Shown: positions 1 through 7,499, counted from the stretch's first letter. The stretch: DNA of 11,694 nucleotides from Collinsella sp. AF02-46-1 (GCA_934876235.1 CAKXKM010000060.1:1-11694); one strand, 5' to 3'. Notes: generated by a model from the sequence alone, not told the origin. Made by a program: numbers and translations.

Positions 1-14
1 GTCCTATGCAAGAC

Positions 15-40
15 GAAGGCCACATTTAGTGGCCTTCTTT
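15..40 (+). terminator. Rho-independent terminator-like hairpin
   Basis: A perfect 9-bp stem (GAAGGCCAC, 15-23, with GTGGCCTTC, 29-37) closes a 5-base ATTTA loop and runs into a short TTT. It would end a plus-strand transcript coming from the left of the window. The T-run is short, so termination strength is uncertain. Confidence 0.6.
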
Positions 41-141
41 GCATGCGGAACTCATTTGGAGCAAACACCCCGGCGACTCGGGGCTTCCACGGCCAGACGA
101 CTCGGCCGTTCGGGTCAGGCGGGGCTGAATGGAATAGAGTG
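41..141 (+). other. GC-rich structured stretch between two terminators, possible small RNA
   Basis: No credible protein is seen here. Two small hairpins are visible: 68-72 with 79-83 (CCCCG/CGGGG) and 89-94 with 104-109 (ACGGCC/GGCCGT). The motif CGACTCGG occurs at 74-81 and again at 98-105, so both loops expose CGACTC. The stretch ends in a strong terminator at 142-171. This would fit a small RNA, but no promoter is obvious and no known RNA family is recognised. It may equally be the untranslated tail of the gene to the left. Confidence 0.25.
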
Positions 142-171
142 AATGGGCGCGCCGTTGGCGCGCCCATTTTT
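142..171 (+). terminator. Strong Rho-independent terminator
   Basis: An approximately 12-bp stem (142-153 with 157-168, core GGCGCGCC on both arms) with a GTT loop is followed by a run of T ending at 171. The T-run lies on the plus strand, so it terminates rightward transcription from outside the window or from the stretch at 41-141. Confidence 0.75.
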
Positions 172-179
172 GTGCGGGT

Positions 180-254
180 GACAAAGGGGCAGTACCTTTT
201 TCAAATTTCAAATTGTCTTAACTGCTTGTGGGACTTATGGGCCGTCCCTTTGTC
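180..254. repeat. Palindromic intergenic repeat (CAAAGGG...CCCTTTG type), imperfect copy
   Basis: GACAAAGGG at 180-188 is inverted at 246-254 (CCCTTTGTC), with a 57-base AT-richer spacer. The left arm region (CAAAGGGGCAGTACCTTT) strongly resembles the compact copy at 4972-4990. Lying just after the regulator stop codon at 261, it could also act as a weak terminator for that gene. Similar AAAGGGAC/GTCCCTTT palindromes are remembered as scattered in intergenic DNA of Coriobacteriia and Clostridia. That is recollection, not a search. Confidence 0.5.
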
Positions 255-260
255 GCCTCT

Positions 261-1280
261 TTATTGATGCTGGGAGCGCCAGGTGGTGGGGGTGGTGCCG
301 GTGTGTTGCTTGAAGGCTTGGGCGAAGGCGGCCTGCTGAGGGTAGCCTAGACGCTCTGCCACCTGCGCTATCGTGAGCGCGCTATCGGCCAAAAGGTCCT
401 GTGCTCGCTCCATACGGCGTCTGCGAATGTAGACGCCCAGGGACTCGCCAGTTTGGGCTTTAAAGGTGGCGCATAGCTTGGAGCGGCTTGTGTAGAGCCT
501 CTCGGCCACCTCGTTGATACCCACACGCCTGCCTTTGTCGAGCGCGCGCTCAATCATTACCGTTGCTTCCTCGGCAATGGTCACGCTGGCGCGTGTGTCT
601 GCCGCCTGCTGCGCCTGCTTGTGGGCCGCGCGCGAACAGGCGAGCTCCGCGACCATGGTCTCCACGATGCCTTGCATATAGACGTGTCCGCCTACGGTGC
701 GGGCGCGGTCCTCGTTAATCCGGCGCAGCGTGTGGCAGATGGCAGACGTCGCCTCCTCGTGCCACGACTCGGCAAACGCTTCAAAGACTCCCACGAACTC
801 AGTGGGATACCGATGCTCCAGCTCGTCAAAATACCCGGGCAAAAAGAGCACCGAGCGCGAGTGATAAAGCTGCCCTGCAAACAGCGGACTTAGTTCCTCG
901 CCGCAGCTATCTTGGATAAAGCTGCACACCGCGCTGTTCGGCCACGGTCCATGCAAGGGTTTAAGGTTCGCAGGCGTTATGCCAGCCTCGGGCATGCATA
1001 TAAGTGTGGGCGCGCTGACCTCGCTCACGCAGGCGTACGGTTCGGGTGTGTATTCGGTCAGGTACATATCGTGCATCGGGGTAATGAAATGCTCCATAAC
1101 GATGCAGGTGGGGGAAAGGGGCATGATCCATGCGCGTCCGTGTGCCCGATCGTTTGCCACCTCGCCGGTAAAGACGGCGCCCTTGCCGGTAAGCTCCAGG
1201 CCAAACTGCTCAAACTGCGGTGCGTAGAGCTCGGTTATATCGGTTGCTGCCCGCCGCATTTTCAAAAGCGTCCCCTTCAT
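261..1280 (-). CDS. AraC-family transcriptional regulator
   Basis: About 339 residues from the ATG at 1280. The last ~90 residues form an AraC/XylS DNA-binding domain with two helix-turn-helix units. The first is around INEVAERLYTSRSKLCATF; the second is around TIAQVAERLGYPQQAAFAQAF, followed by the typical GTTPTTWR ending. The N-terminal ~240 residues match no domain I recognise and are presumed to bind a ligand. The gene is divergent from the ABC transporter pair with about 100 bases between, so it probably controls that operon, as YbtA-type regulators do for YbtPQ transporters. The start is uncertain: a TTG at 1307 (AGGG seven bases upstream) and an ATG at 1259 (after AAGGGGA) are alternatives. 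The family call is firm; ligand and target are inference. Confidence 0.85.
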   Translation of the reverse strand: MKGTLLKMRRAATDITELYAPQFEQFGLELTGKGAVFTGEVANDRAHGRAWIMPLSPTCIVMEHFITPMHDMYLTEYTPEPYACVSEVSAPTLICMPEAGITPANLKPLHGPWPNSAVCSFIQDSCGEELSPLFAGQLYHSRSVLFLPGYFDELEHRYPTEFVGVFEAFAESWHEEATSAICHTLRRINEDRARTVGGHVYMQGIVETMVAELACSRAAHKQAQQAADTRASVTIAEEATVMIERALDKGRRVGINEVAERLYTSRSKLCATFKAQTGESLGVYIRRRRMERAQDLLADSALTIAQVAERLGYPQQAAFAQAFKQHTGTTPTTWRSQHQ

Positions 1281-1339
1281 TTGCGAAAACGTCCACGCCT
1301 GGCCCAATTGTGTGCCCTGGCTAACACGCCCATGATAAG

Positions 1340-1371
1340 TTTCTTACGGTTAACTCTCAAGCCGTTAGAAA
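1340..1371 (+). promoter_or_regulatory. Inverted repeat/hairpin abutting the ribosome site of the ABC operon
   Basis: TTTCTTACGG at 1340-1349 is mirrored by CCGTTAGAAA at 1362-1371 with one mismatch. A U-G and a U-A pair extend the stem inward, leaving an 8-base loop. The 3' arm supplies the AGAAA of the Shine-Dalgarno sequence AGAAAGGA, whose GGA follows at once. As RNA it could limit translation of the ATG at 1380; as DNA it could be a regulator site. Which is correct cannot be told from sequence alone. Confidence 0.45.
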
Positions 1372-1379
1372 GGAATCTC

Positions 1380-3206
1380 ATGGCAAAGGGATCAAAAAAG
1401 GAAGGCGGCGGCATCGGCGAGCTACTTGCATATGCCGGTGACCGTAAATTCCTAACGTATTTGGGCATGGCTCTCTCGGCGCTCTCGCAGCTGCTGAGCT
1501 TTGGCCCGTACGTGTGCATTTGGCTTGTCGCGCGCGATCTGATCGCCGTGGCACCTAACTGGAGCGAAGCCACGGACATCGCGATGTATGGCTGGTGGGC
1601 CGTGGGTTTTGGCCTGGCGAGCATTGTGGTCTATTTCGTGGGACTCATGTGCACGCACCTGTCTGCGTTTCGCTGCGCGTCCAATATTCGCAAGGCTACG
1701 AGCGAGCACCTGCTTAAGCTGCCGCTTGGCTACTTTGACACGCACGCCACCGGTGAGCTGCGCCGTATCGTAGACGGATGCGCCGCCTCCACCGAGACCC
1801 TGCTCGCGCACATGCTGCCCGATATCGCCGGCGCCACCGCCATGGTCGTGGGCTTGCTCGTGCTGCTTTTCGCCCTCGATTGGCGCTTGGGCGCGGCATG
1901 CCTTATCTCGGTCGCCGTTTCGCTTGGCGCCATGGCCACCATGATGAGCGGCAAGGGCGCCGAGTTCATGAAGGCCTACATGGGCGCGCTGGTCAAGATG
2001 AACAAGACCGGCACCGAATACGTACGCGGCATTCCCGTGGTCAAGGTCTTCCAGCAGACGGTCTACTCCTTTAAGGCGTTTCACGATGCGATCGCCGAAT
2101 ACGCCGACATGGCGCAAAGCTATGCGGGCACGTTCTGCCGAGGCCCGCAGGTGCTCAACCTTACCGCGCTCAATGGCCTCGTGGCATTTCTTTTGCCCGT
2201 GGCGTTGCTGTTGGCGCCGGGCGAGACGGACTTCGCGCACTTTATGGTCAACTTCACGTTTTACGCGATCTTTTCGGCCGTGGTGCCGACGGCCATGACC
2301 AAGCTCATGTTTGTGGGCGAGGCGTCTCAGATGAGTGCCGATTCGCTGGCGCGCATCCGAAGCGTTATGGATTCCAAGCAGCTCTCCGTGCCTGCCCAGC
2401 CCAAGCACCCTATCGGCAGCGATGTGCGCTTTGAGGACGTGAGCTTTACCTACGAGGGTGCCGAGGCACCTGCCGTCAACCATGTGAGCTTTAGCGTTTC
2501 TGCAGGTAGCACCCTCGCGTTGGTGGGTCCCTCTGGCGGCGGTAAGTCGACCTGCGCAAGCCTGATCCCGCGTTTTTGGGATGTTTCCTCGGGTCGCGTG
2601 CTTGTGGGCGGCGTAGACGTTCGCGACATGGATCCGCACGAGCTCATGGACCAGGTCGCCTTTGTGTTTCAGACCAACCAGCTGTTCCGGCAAACACTTG
2701 CCGATAACGTGCGCGCCTCCAAGCCTACGGCCACTGACGACGAAGTGCGTGCGGCCCTCTCCGCGGCTCAGTGCGACGACATTGTGGCCAAGCTCCCGCA
2801 GGGTATTAACACCATGCTCGGTGCTGGAGGGGCATATCTTTCGGGCGGCGAGGTACAGCGCGTGTCGCTCGCCCGCGCGATCCTTAAAGACGCACCTATC
2901 GTGGTGCTCGATGAGGCCACAGCGTTTGCCGACCCCGAGAACGAGGCGCTCATCCAGCGTGCCTTTAGCAAACTGGCGGCGGGTCGCACGGTCATTATGA
3001 TCGCGCACCGGCTTTCGACCGTGGTGGGGGCCGACAAGATCGTGGTGCTCAACCAAGGTAGCGTGCAGGAGACTGGCGCCCATGCCGAGCTGCTGTCCCA
3101 AAACGGTCTATACGCCAAGATGTGGGCCGAATACGAACAGGCCGCGAGCTGGAAGATCACTGCTGCGGCCGCGGATGTCGCCGCCGCGAAGGGAGGCGAG
3201 GCCTAA
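1380..3206 (+). CDS. ABC transporter permease/ATP-binding half-transporter, IrtA/YbtP-like
   Basis: This is a 608-residue fused membrane and nucleotide-binding half-transporter of the inner membrane. The N-terminal ~330 residues hold about six membrane segments. The C-terminal ATPase has Walker A GPSGGGKST (383-391), signature LSGGE (487-491), Walker B ending in Asp511-Glu512 and the H-loop His543. The D-loop reads AFADPEN instead of the usual SALD/SLD form; as I recall, the siderophore-handling YbtP/IrtA group shares this. The ATG at 1380 is chosen because AAAGGA lies six bases upstream; the open frame reaches further left only by overlapping the divergent regulator. The stop codon directly abuts the next ATG, so the two half-transporters are co-translated and should form a heterodimer. 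Import of iron-siderophores is a family-based guess; drug or peptide export remains possible. Confidence 0.88.
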   Translation: MAKGSKKEGGGIGELLAYAGDRKFLTYLGMALSALSQLLSFGPYVCIWLVARDLIAVAPNWSEATDIAMYGWWAVGFGLASIVVYFVGLMCTHLSAFRCASNIRKATSEHLLKLPLGYFDTHATGELRRIVDGCAASTETLLAHMLPDIAGATAMVVGLLVLLFALDWRLGAACLISVAVSLGAMATMMSGKGAEFMKAYMGALVKMNKTGTEYVRGIPVVKVFQQTVYSFKAFHDAIAEYADMAQSYAGTFCRGPQVLNLTALNGLVAFLLPVALLLAPGETDFAHFMVNFTFYAIFSAVVPTAMTKLMFVGEASQMSADSLARIRSVMDSKQLSVPAQPKHPIGSDVRFEDVSFTYEGAEAPAVNHVSFSVSAGSTLALVGPSGGGKSTCASLIPRFWDVSSGRVLVGGVDVRDMDPHELMDQVAFVFQTNQLFRQTLADNVRASKPTATDDEVRAALSAAQCDDIVAKLPQGINTMLGAGGAYLSGGEVQRVSLARAILKDAPIVVLDEATAFADPENEALIQRAFSKLAAGRTVIMIAHRLSTVVGADKIVVLNQGSVQETGAHAELLSQNGLYAKMWAEYEQAASWKITAAAADVAAAKGGEA

Positions 3207-4964
3207 ATGTTCGCCTCATTCCAAAAGAAGTATTTCCTATCCGATAAAGGCATCGCCGGCGTTAAGCGCGGCATTTTCTGGACCACGCTCACCAATCTCA
3301 TCACTATGGCCGGCATGGGCTTTTTGTTCCTGGTCATGGCCGGCTTTGTCGAGCATCTCGCGCATGGGGCCGACCTGCCGGATGCACTGCCCATCGTGGG
3401 TGGTCTCGTTATCTTCTTTGTGCTGCTCTTTGCCTCTAACTGGCAGCAGTATTACTACACCTACTGCATCTTTTACGAGGAGTGCGGCAAGCAGCGTATG
3501 GAGATCGCCGAGCGCTTGCGCAAGCTGCCGCTGTCGTTTTTTGGCCGTCGTGATCTGGCCGATTTAACCGAGACCATCATGGGCGACGTCCAGGCCATGG
3601 AGCACGCCTACAGCCACGTGCTGGGAGAGCTTTGGGGTGCCATCATCGCAAGCGCCATTGTGTTCGTGGCGTCGCTGTTCTTTTGCTGGCAGCTGGCGAT
3701 CGCGGCGTTTTGGAGCGTGCCTGTGGCCTTTGCCGTGCTGTATCTGACACGCGGCCCCATGACCCCGGTGTTCGACCATGTGCGTGCCGAGAAGGTCAAG
3801 GTTACCGAGGCGATCCAGGAGACGCTCGACTGCGTTCGCGAGATCCGCGCCACCAACCAGGAGGCTCATTATCTTGAGGGACTCAACGCCGTGATCGATG
3901 CCGAGGAGCGCGAGACCACCAAGGGCGAGCTCGCCAATGGGCTTTTGGTTAACTCCGCCTTTGCTATCCTGCGTCTGGGCATTGCCACCACGTTGGTCAC
4001 GGGCGCCGCGATGGTCGCCTCCGGCCAGGTCGACTTTTTGATGATGTTTGCCTTCCTGCTTATGGTGAGCCGCATCTATGCGCCCTTTGATCAGGCGCTG
4101 ATGCTGATGTCCGAGCTGTTTGCCGCCGAGTCGTCGGCCAAGCGCATGCGTTCCATCATGGAAGAGCCCGTGGCGCGGGGCAGCGAGCAGTTTGAGCCCG
4201 TAGGCCACGATGTGGTGTTCGATCACGTGGCATTTGGCTATGGCGCGGGCGAGGACGGCCGAGCCGGCGAGAAGGTCCTGACCGACGTGAGCTTTACCGC
4301 CAAGGAAGGCGAGGTCACGGCACTGGTCGGTCCTTCGGGCTCCGGTAAGTCCACGGTGAGCCGCCTTGCCGCGCGCTTTTGGGATGCCACCGCGGGCAAG
4401 GTTACCGTGGGCGGTGTGGATGTTGCGAGCGTCGATCCCGAGGTGCTGCTGCGCGACTACGCCATTGTGTTCCAAGACGTGCTGCTCTTTGACGACACGG
4501 TGATGGGAAACATCCGTCTTGGTCGTCGCGATGCCACCGATGAGGAAGTGCTTGCTGCCGCGCGTGCCGCCAACTGCGACGAGTTTGTGAGCCGCATGCC
4601 GCAGGGCTATGACACCATGATCGGTGAGAACGGCTCCAAGCTGTCCGGCGGTGAGCGCCAGCGCATCTCTATCGCCCGTGCGCTGCTCAAAGACGCGCCT
4701 ATCGTGCTGTTGGACGAGGCGACGGCGAGCTTGGATGTGGAGAACGAGACCGTGGTTCAGCAGGCGCTCTCCCGTCTGCTTGCAGGTAAGACGGTTATCG
4801 TTATTGCCCACCGTATGCGTACGGTGGAAAATGCCGACAAAATCGTTGTACTCAAGGATGGTGTGGTTGCCGAGCAGGGCACTCCGGCGCAGCTCAAGGC
4901 GGCAGGTGGAGAATTCGCCCGCATGGTGGCGCTGCAAAAGGAAGCAGCTACCTGGCAGTTGTAA
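3207..4964 (+). CDS. ABC transporter permease/ATP-binding half-transporter, IrtB/YbtQ-like
   Basis: This 585-residue partner of the preceding half-transporter has an N-terminal six-helix membrane domain (roughly residues 15-305). A C-terminal ATPase follows, with Walker A GPSGSGKST (375-383), signature LSGGE (479-483), Walker B Asp503-Glu504, a canonical ASLDVEN D-loop and H-loop His535. The start follows the upstream TAA with no gap. Its GGGAGG ribosome site (3191-3196) lies inside the end of the upstream gene, which supports translational coupling. The first subunit has a non-canonical D-loop and this one a canonical one, so the heterodimer may be asymmetric. The substrate is not shown by the sequence; siderophore or metal-chelate transport is the best family-based guess, and the AraC neighbour fits it. 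Confidence 0.88.
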   Translation: MFASFQKKYFLSDKGIAGVKRGIFWTTLTNLITMAGMGFLFLVMAGFVEHLAHGADLPDALPIVGGLVIFFVLLFASNWQQYYYTYCIFYEECGKQRMEIAERLRKLPLSFFGRRDLADLTETIMGDVQAMEHAYSHVLGELWGAIIASAIVFVASLFFCWQLAIAAFWSVPVAFAVLYLTRGPMTPVFDHVRAEKVKVTEAIQETLDCVREIRATNQEAHYLEGLNAVIDAEERETTKGELANGLLVNSAFAILRLGIATTLVTGAAMVASGQVDFLMMFAFLLMVSRIYAPFDQALMLMSELFAAESSAKRMRSIMEEPVARGSEQFEPVGHDVVFDHVAFGYGAGEDGRAGEKVLTDVSFTAKEGEVTALVGPSGSGKSTVSRLAARFWDATAGKVTVGGVDVASVDPEVLLRDYAIVFQDVLLFDDTVMGNIRLGRRDATDEEVLAAARAANCDEFVSRMPQGYDTMIGENGSKLSGGERQRISIARALLKDAPIVLLDEATASLDVENETVVQQALSRLLAGKTVIVIAHRMRTVENADKIVVLKDGVVAEQGTPAQLKAAGGEFARMVALQKEAATWQL

Positions 4965-4971
4965 GAAGGGG

Positions 4972-4990
4972 CAAAGGGACAGTCCCTTTG
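4972..4990. repeat. Palindromic intergenic repeat, compact copy
   Basis: CAAAGGGAC at 4972-4980 and GTCCCTTTG at 4982-4990 form a perfect inverted repeat around one base. It lies eight bases after the stop of the ABC operon and could fold into a 7-bp stem with a 5-base loop. There is no T-run, so it is at best a weak terminator. It belongs to the same sequence family as the copy at 180-254. Confidence 0.6.
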
Positions 4991-4995
4991 TCACA

Positions 4996-5024
4996 TTGAC
5001 AATCGGTTACTCCGCATCGTTAAT
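4996..5024 (+). promoter_or_regulatory. Sigma70-type promoter of the metal-ATPase operon
   Basis: A perfect -35 hexamer TTGACA (4996-5001) is followed after 17 bases by GTTAAT (5019-5024), which matches TATAAT at four of six positions. Transcription would begin near 5031, about 130 bases before the first start codon, and right at the palindrome at 5032-5051. Confidence 0.6.
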
Positions 5025-5031
5025 TTTCAAA

Positions 5032-5051
5032 AGGTTAGCCATGGCTGACCT
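5032..5051. promoter_or_regulatory. Candidate metalloregulator operator (DtxR-box-like palindrome)
   Basis: A 20-bp near-perfect palindrome pairs at 9 of 10 positions: AGGTTAGCCA at 5032-5041 and TGGCTGACCT at 5042-5051. The left part AGGTTAGCC matches the half-site of the DtxR/IdeR iron box (TTAGGTTAGCCTAACCTAA), although the symmetry here is even rather than 19-bp odd. It sits at the predicted transcription start, where a bound repressor would block RNA polymerase. The operon it precedes encodes a metal-transport ATPase. The palindrome is seen directly; the identity of the regulator is inference. Confidence 0.55.
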
Positions 5052-5159
5052 AGATAGTTAGATAAAATTGAGATATTTCAAAAGCGTGCTCGAGCAAACT
5101 TGTTTACTCGGGTGCTGAAGCACCATGCCGCGTCCAATGCGGCAAAAGGGAGAAGCAAC

Positions 5160-5405
5160 ATGAAGAAGTCGACGTTCAATACCCTGCTTGTCGGTGGCGG
5201 TTTTCTGCTTGGCACGGCCGGCATCAAGCTGCTTACCAGCGCTCCGGTAAAGAATGCCTGCGTGCAGGGTATCGCGTGCGGCATGCGCATCAAGAACGGC
5301 TACCAGGACATGGTCGAGCAGGCCAAGGCTAATGTTGACGACATGGTTGCCGAGGCTGCTTACATCACCCAGAGCGAGGCCGCTGCTGACGAGGCAGCCG
5401 AGTAA
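5160..5405 (+). CDS. Small DUF6110-like protein associated with a metal P-type ATPase
   Basis: An 81-residue protein. Residues 7-25 form one glycine-rich hydrophobic segment (LLVGGGFLLGTAGIKLLTS). The rest is a helical, Ala/Glu-rich tail that includes NGYQDMVEQAKANVDDMVAEA. The pattern 'GG-LLGTAGIKLLTS plus helical tail' resembles the DUF6110 family, whose members are often encoded beside heavy-metal P-type ATPases; I am recalling this, not searching. The ATG at 5160 is preceded by GGGAG with seven bases between and is preferred over an in-frame TTG at 5100. The gene ends 18 bases before the ATPase and shares its promoter. It probably sits at the membrane and helps or tunes the pump; the mechanism is unknown. 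Confidence 0.72.
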   Translation: MKKSTFNTLLVGGGFLLGTAGIKLLTSAPVKNACVQGIACGMRIKNGYQDMVEQAKANVDDMVAEAAYITQSEAAADEAAE

Positions 5406-5423
5406 CGCTCCCAGGCACAAACT

Positions 5424-7499
5424 ATGAGATTCTCGATTATTAGCGAGATCCCCGGCAGGACCCGTCTTCAATTGGCGGGTCCTGTGCCAGAGAGCGATCT
5501 CGATGCACTTCTTAAGCTCAGCGGCGATATCGACGGCGTGCACAAGGTGCGCGTATATGGCCGTATTGGCCAGATGGCGCTCGAATACGACGAGCCACGT
5601 CGCGCGAGCGTGCTCGACGCCTTGGGCGCACTCGATGCTCAAGCTATCGCCGATGCCAAGTCGGGCTATGTGATGCAGCTTGAGCCGCGCAAGCACAAAC
5701 TCGTTATGGACCTGGCGACACTCGTCGGCGCCCACTACGCGCGCCGCTGGTTCTTGCCCACGCCCCTGCGTGCGGTGTTTGTCGTGGCCGGTTACATGGC
5801 CTTTTTGCGTGCCGCCCTCCGTGAGCTCGCGCAGCCGCGCCTGACCGTTCCCGTGCTCGACGCTTCGGCCATCGGCATTTCGTTCGTCAAGCGTGATGTC
5901 GACACCGCGGGCCAGACAATGTTCCTGCTCAACGTGGGCGAGCTGCTCGAGGACTACACCCGCGCCATGAGCGAAAACGAGCTCATCAACTCGCTGCTCG
6001 ATGTACCCGACAAGGCGCAAAAGGTTGTCGGCGACACCGAGGTAAGCGTTGCTGCGACCGAGCTCGAGCCCGGCGATCTGGTCGCCGTGCGCACTGGCAT
6101 GTCCATTTGCATCGACGGTGTCGTCGAGCGGGGGAGCGCTATGGTCAACCAGGCGACCCTGACCGGCGAGCCGCTGGCCGTTGAGCGCAGCGTGGGCGAC
6201 GACGTGTTCGCCGGTACCGTCGTGGAAGACGGCAGCATCTTGGTGCGCGTGCGCGCCAACACGGCGCAGACCAAACTGCGCTCGATCGTCTCGCTCGTGC
6301 AGACGGCCGACTCGCTCAAATCCGAGGGCCAGTCGCATATGGAGGACCTCGCCAACAAGATCGTTCCGTGGAACTTCCTGCTCGCGGGCCTGGTTGCGCT
6401 CACCACGCGCAGCCTTATCAAGACCTCGGCGGCGCTGATGGTCGACTACTCGTGCGCACTCAAGCTCACGGGTTCCGTCGCCGTCATGACCGCCATGAGC
6501 GATGCCGCCAAGATGGGCGTCATGGTCAAGGGCGCGAAGTACTTTGAGTCGTTTGCCAAGGCTGACACCATCGTGTTTGATAAGACCGGCACGCTTACCG
6601 AGGCGCAGCCGCGCCTGGCTTGCGTGCTGACGACAGATGGCTGGAGCAAGGACGAGGTCCTGCGCCTTTCCGCTTGCTTGGAGGAGCATTTTCCGCATCC
6701 GGTGGCGCGTGCCGTGGTCAACGCCGCCCTCGAGCGCGGGCTCGAGCACCGCGAACGCCATGCCGCGGTCGAGTACATCGTGGCGCACGGCATCGCTTCG
6801 TCCATCGAGGGGCGTCGCGCCATTATCGGTTCGGCGCACTTTGTATTTGAGGACGAGGGTGCGCAGCTCGAGTCCGACATCAAGGAGCAAATCGAGCTCC
6901 AGATGCAAGGCCTGTCGCCGCTGTATCTGGCGGTCGACGGCAAGGTCGTCGGCGTGCTCGGCATCGAGGATCCGCTCAAGCCCGGCGTCCGTGAGGCCAT
7001 CGCCGACCTACATGCGCTGGGCGTCAAGCATGTCGTTATGCTCACGGGCGATTCGGAGCGCACGGCCGAGCGCATTGCGCGCGAGGCGGGTGTCGACGAG
7101 TTTAAGGCCGAGCTGCTGCCCGAGGACAAGTACGCCTATGTGGAGCGCATTAAGGGTGAGGGGCGCCACGTTGCCATGGTGGGCGACGGCGTCAACGATT
7201 CGCCGGCACTCGGTTTGGCCGACGTGGGGCTGGCAATGGGTGGCGGAAGCGACATCGCCAAGGAGGTCGCCGATATCATCCTGACCGACACGGATCTGGC
7301 CGCGATCGTGCGTTTGCGCCGCATGAGCCAGGGCCTCATTGATCGTCTGACGAGCTCCTACTCTAAGGTGATGCTCACCAACTCGGCGCTGTTGGCATTG
7401 GGTATTACCGGCGCGATTACCCCGCAGACGTCGTCACTGCTGCACAACGGCTCGACGATTGCCTACAGCCTGAGCAACGCAAAGGCGTACCTGCGTTAG
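5424..7499 (+). CDS. P1B-type metal-transporting P-type ATPase (CtpC-like, possible Mn/Fe exporter)
   Basis: A 691-residue inner-membrane ATPase that should pump a transition metal. An N-terminal ~75-residue HMA-like domain begins FSIISEIPGRTRLQL and lacks a CxxC metal site. The actuator-domain motif is TGEP (247-250). The membrane metal-site motif is YSCALK (Cys344) where most P1B pumps have CPC, CPH or SPC. The phosphorylated Asp is in DKTGT (Asp386), the P1B-specific His-Pro is His425-Pro426, and the hinge is GDGVND (587-592). The C-terminus has the LHNGST...N pattern of P1B pumps. All catalytic residues are present. The SCALK-type site recalls CtpC-like Mn exporters, so Mn or Fe efflux is suggested but not shown. 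The ribosome site is weak (CCAGG), so translation may be coupled to the small gene upstream. Confidence 0.9.
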   Translation: MRFSIISEIPGRTRLQLAGPVPESDLDALLKLSGDIDGVHKVRVYGRIGQMALEYDEPRRASVLDALGALDAQAIADAKSGYVMQLEPRKHKLVMDLATLVGAHYARRWFLPTPLRAVFVVAGYMAFLRAALRELAQPRLTVPVLDASAIGISFVKRDVDTAGQTMFLLNVGELLEDYTRAMSENELINSLLDVPDKAQKVVGDTEVSVAATELEPGDLVAVRTGMSICIDGVVERGSAMVNQATLTGEPLAVERSVGDDVFAGTVVEDGSILVRVRANTAQTKLRSIVSLVQTADSLKSEGQSHMEDLANKIVPWNFLLAGLVALTTRSLIKTSAALMVDYSCALKLTGSVAVMTAMSDAAKMGVMVKGAKYFESFAKADTIVFDKTGTLTEAQPRLACVLTTDGWSKDEVLRLSACLEEHFPHPVARAVVNAALERGLEHRERHAAVEYIVAHGIASSIEGRRAIIGSAHFVFEDEGAQLESDIKEQIELQMQGLSPLYLAVDGKVVGVLGIEDPLKPGVREAIADLHALGVKHVVMLTGDSERTAERIAREAGVDEFKAELLPEDKYAYVERIKGEGRHVAMVGDGVNDSPALGLADVGLAMGGGSDIAKEVADIILTDTDLAAIVRLRRMSQGLIDRLTSSYSKVMLTNSALLALGITGAITPQTSSLLHNGSTIAYSLSNAKAYLR

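Noticed and set aside
41..141. A tRNA gene in the structured stretch
   Set aside because: No 7-base anticodon loop, no GTTCGA T-loop at proper spacing and no acceptor-stem pairing.
912..1379. Leftward extension of the first ABC gene as one 764-residue protein
   Set aside because: The extension overlaps the AraC gene antisense, has no membrane or ATPase content, and a proper ribosome site precedes the ATG at 1380.
1452..3101. Long minus-strand open frame (549 residues) under the first ABC gene
   Set aside because: It is a His/Arg/Gly-rich shadow of a high-GC coding gene with no domain and no ribosome site. The same holds for the minus-strand frames at 3564-4994 and 5058-6908.
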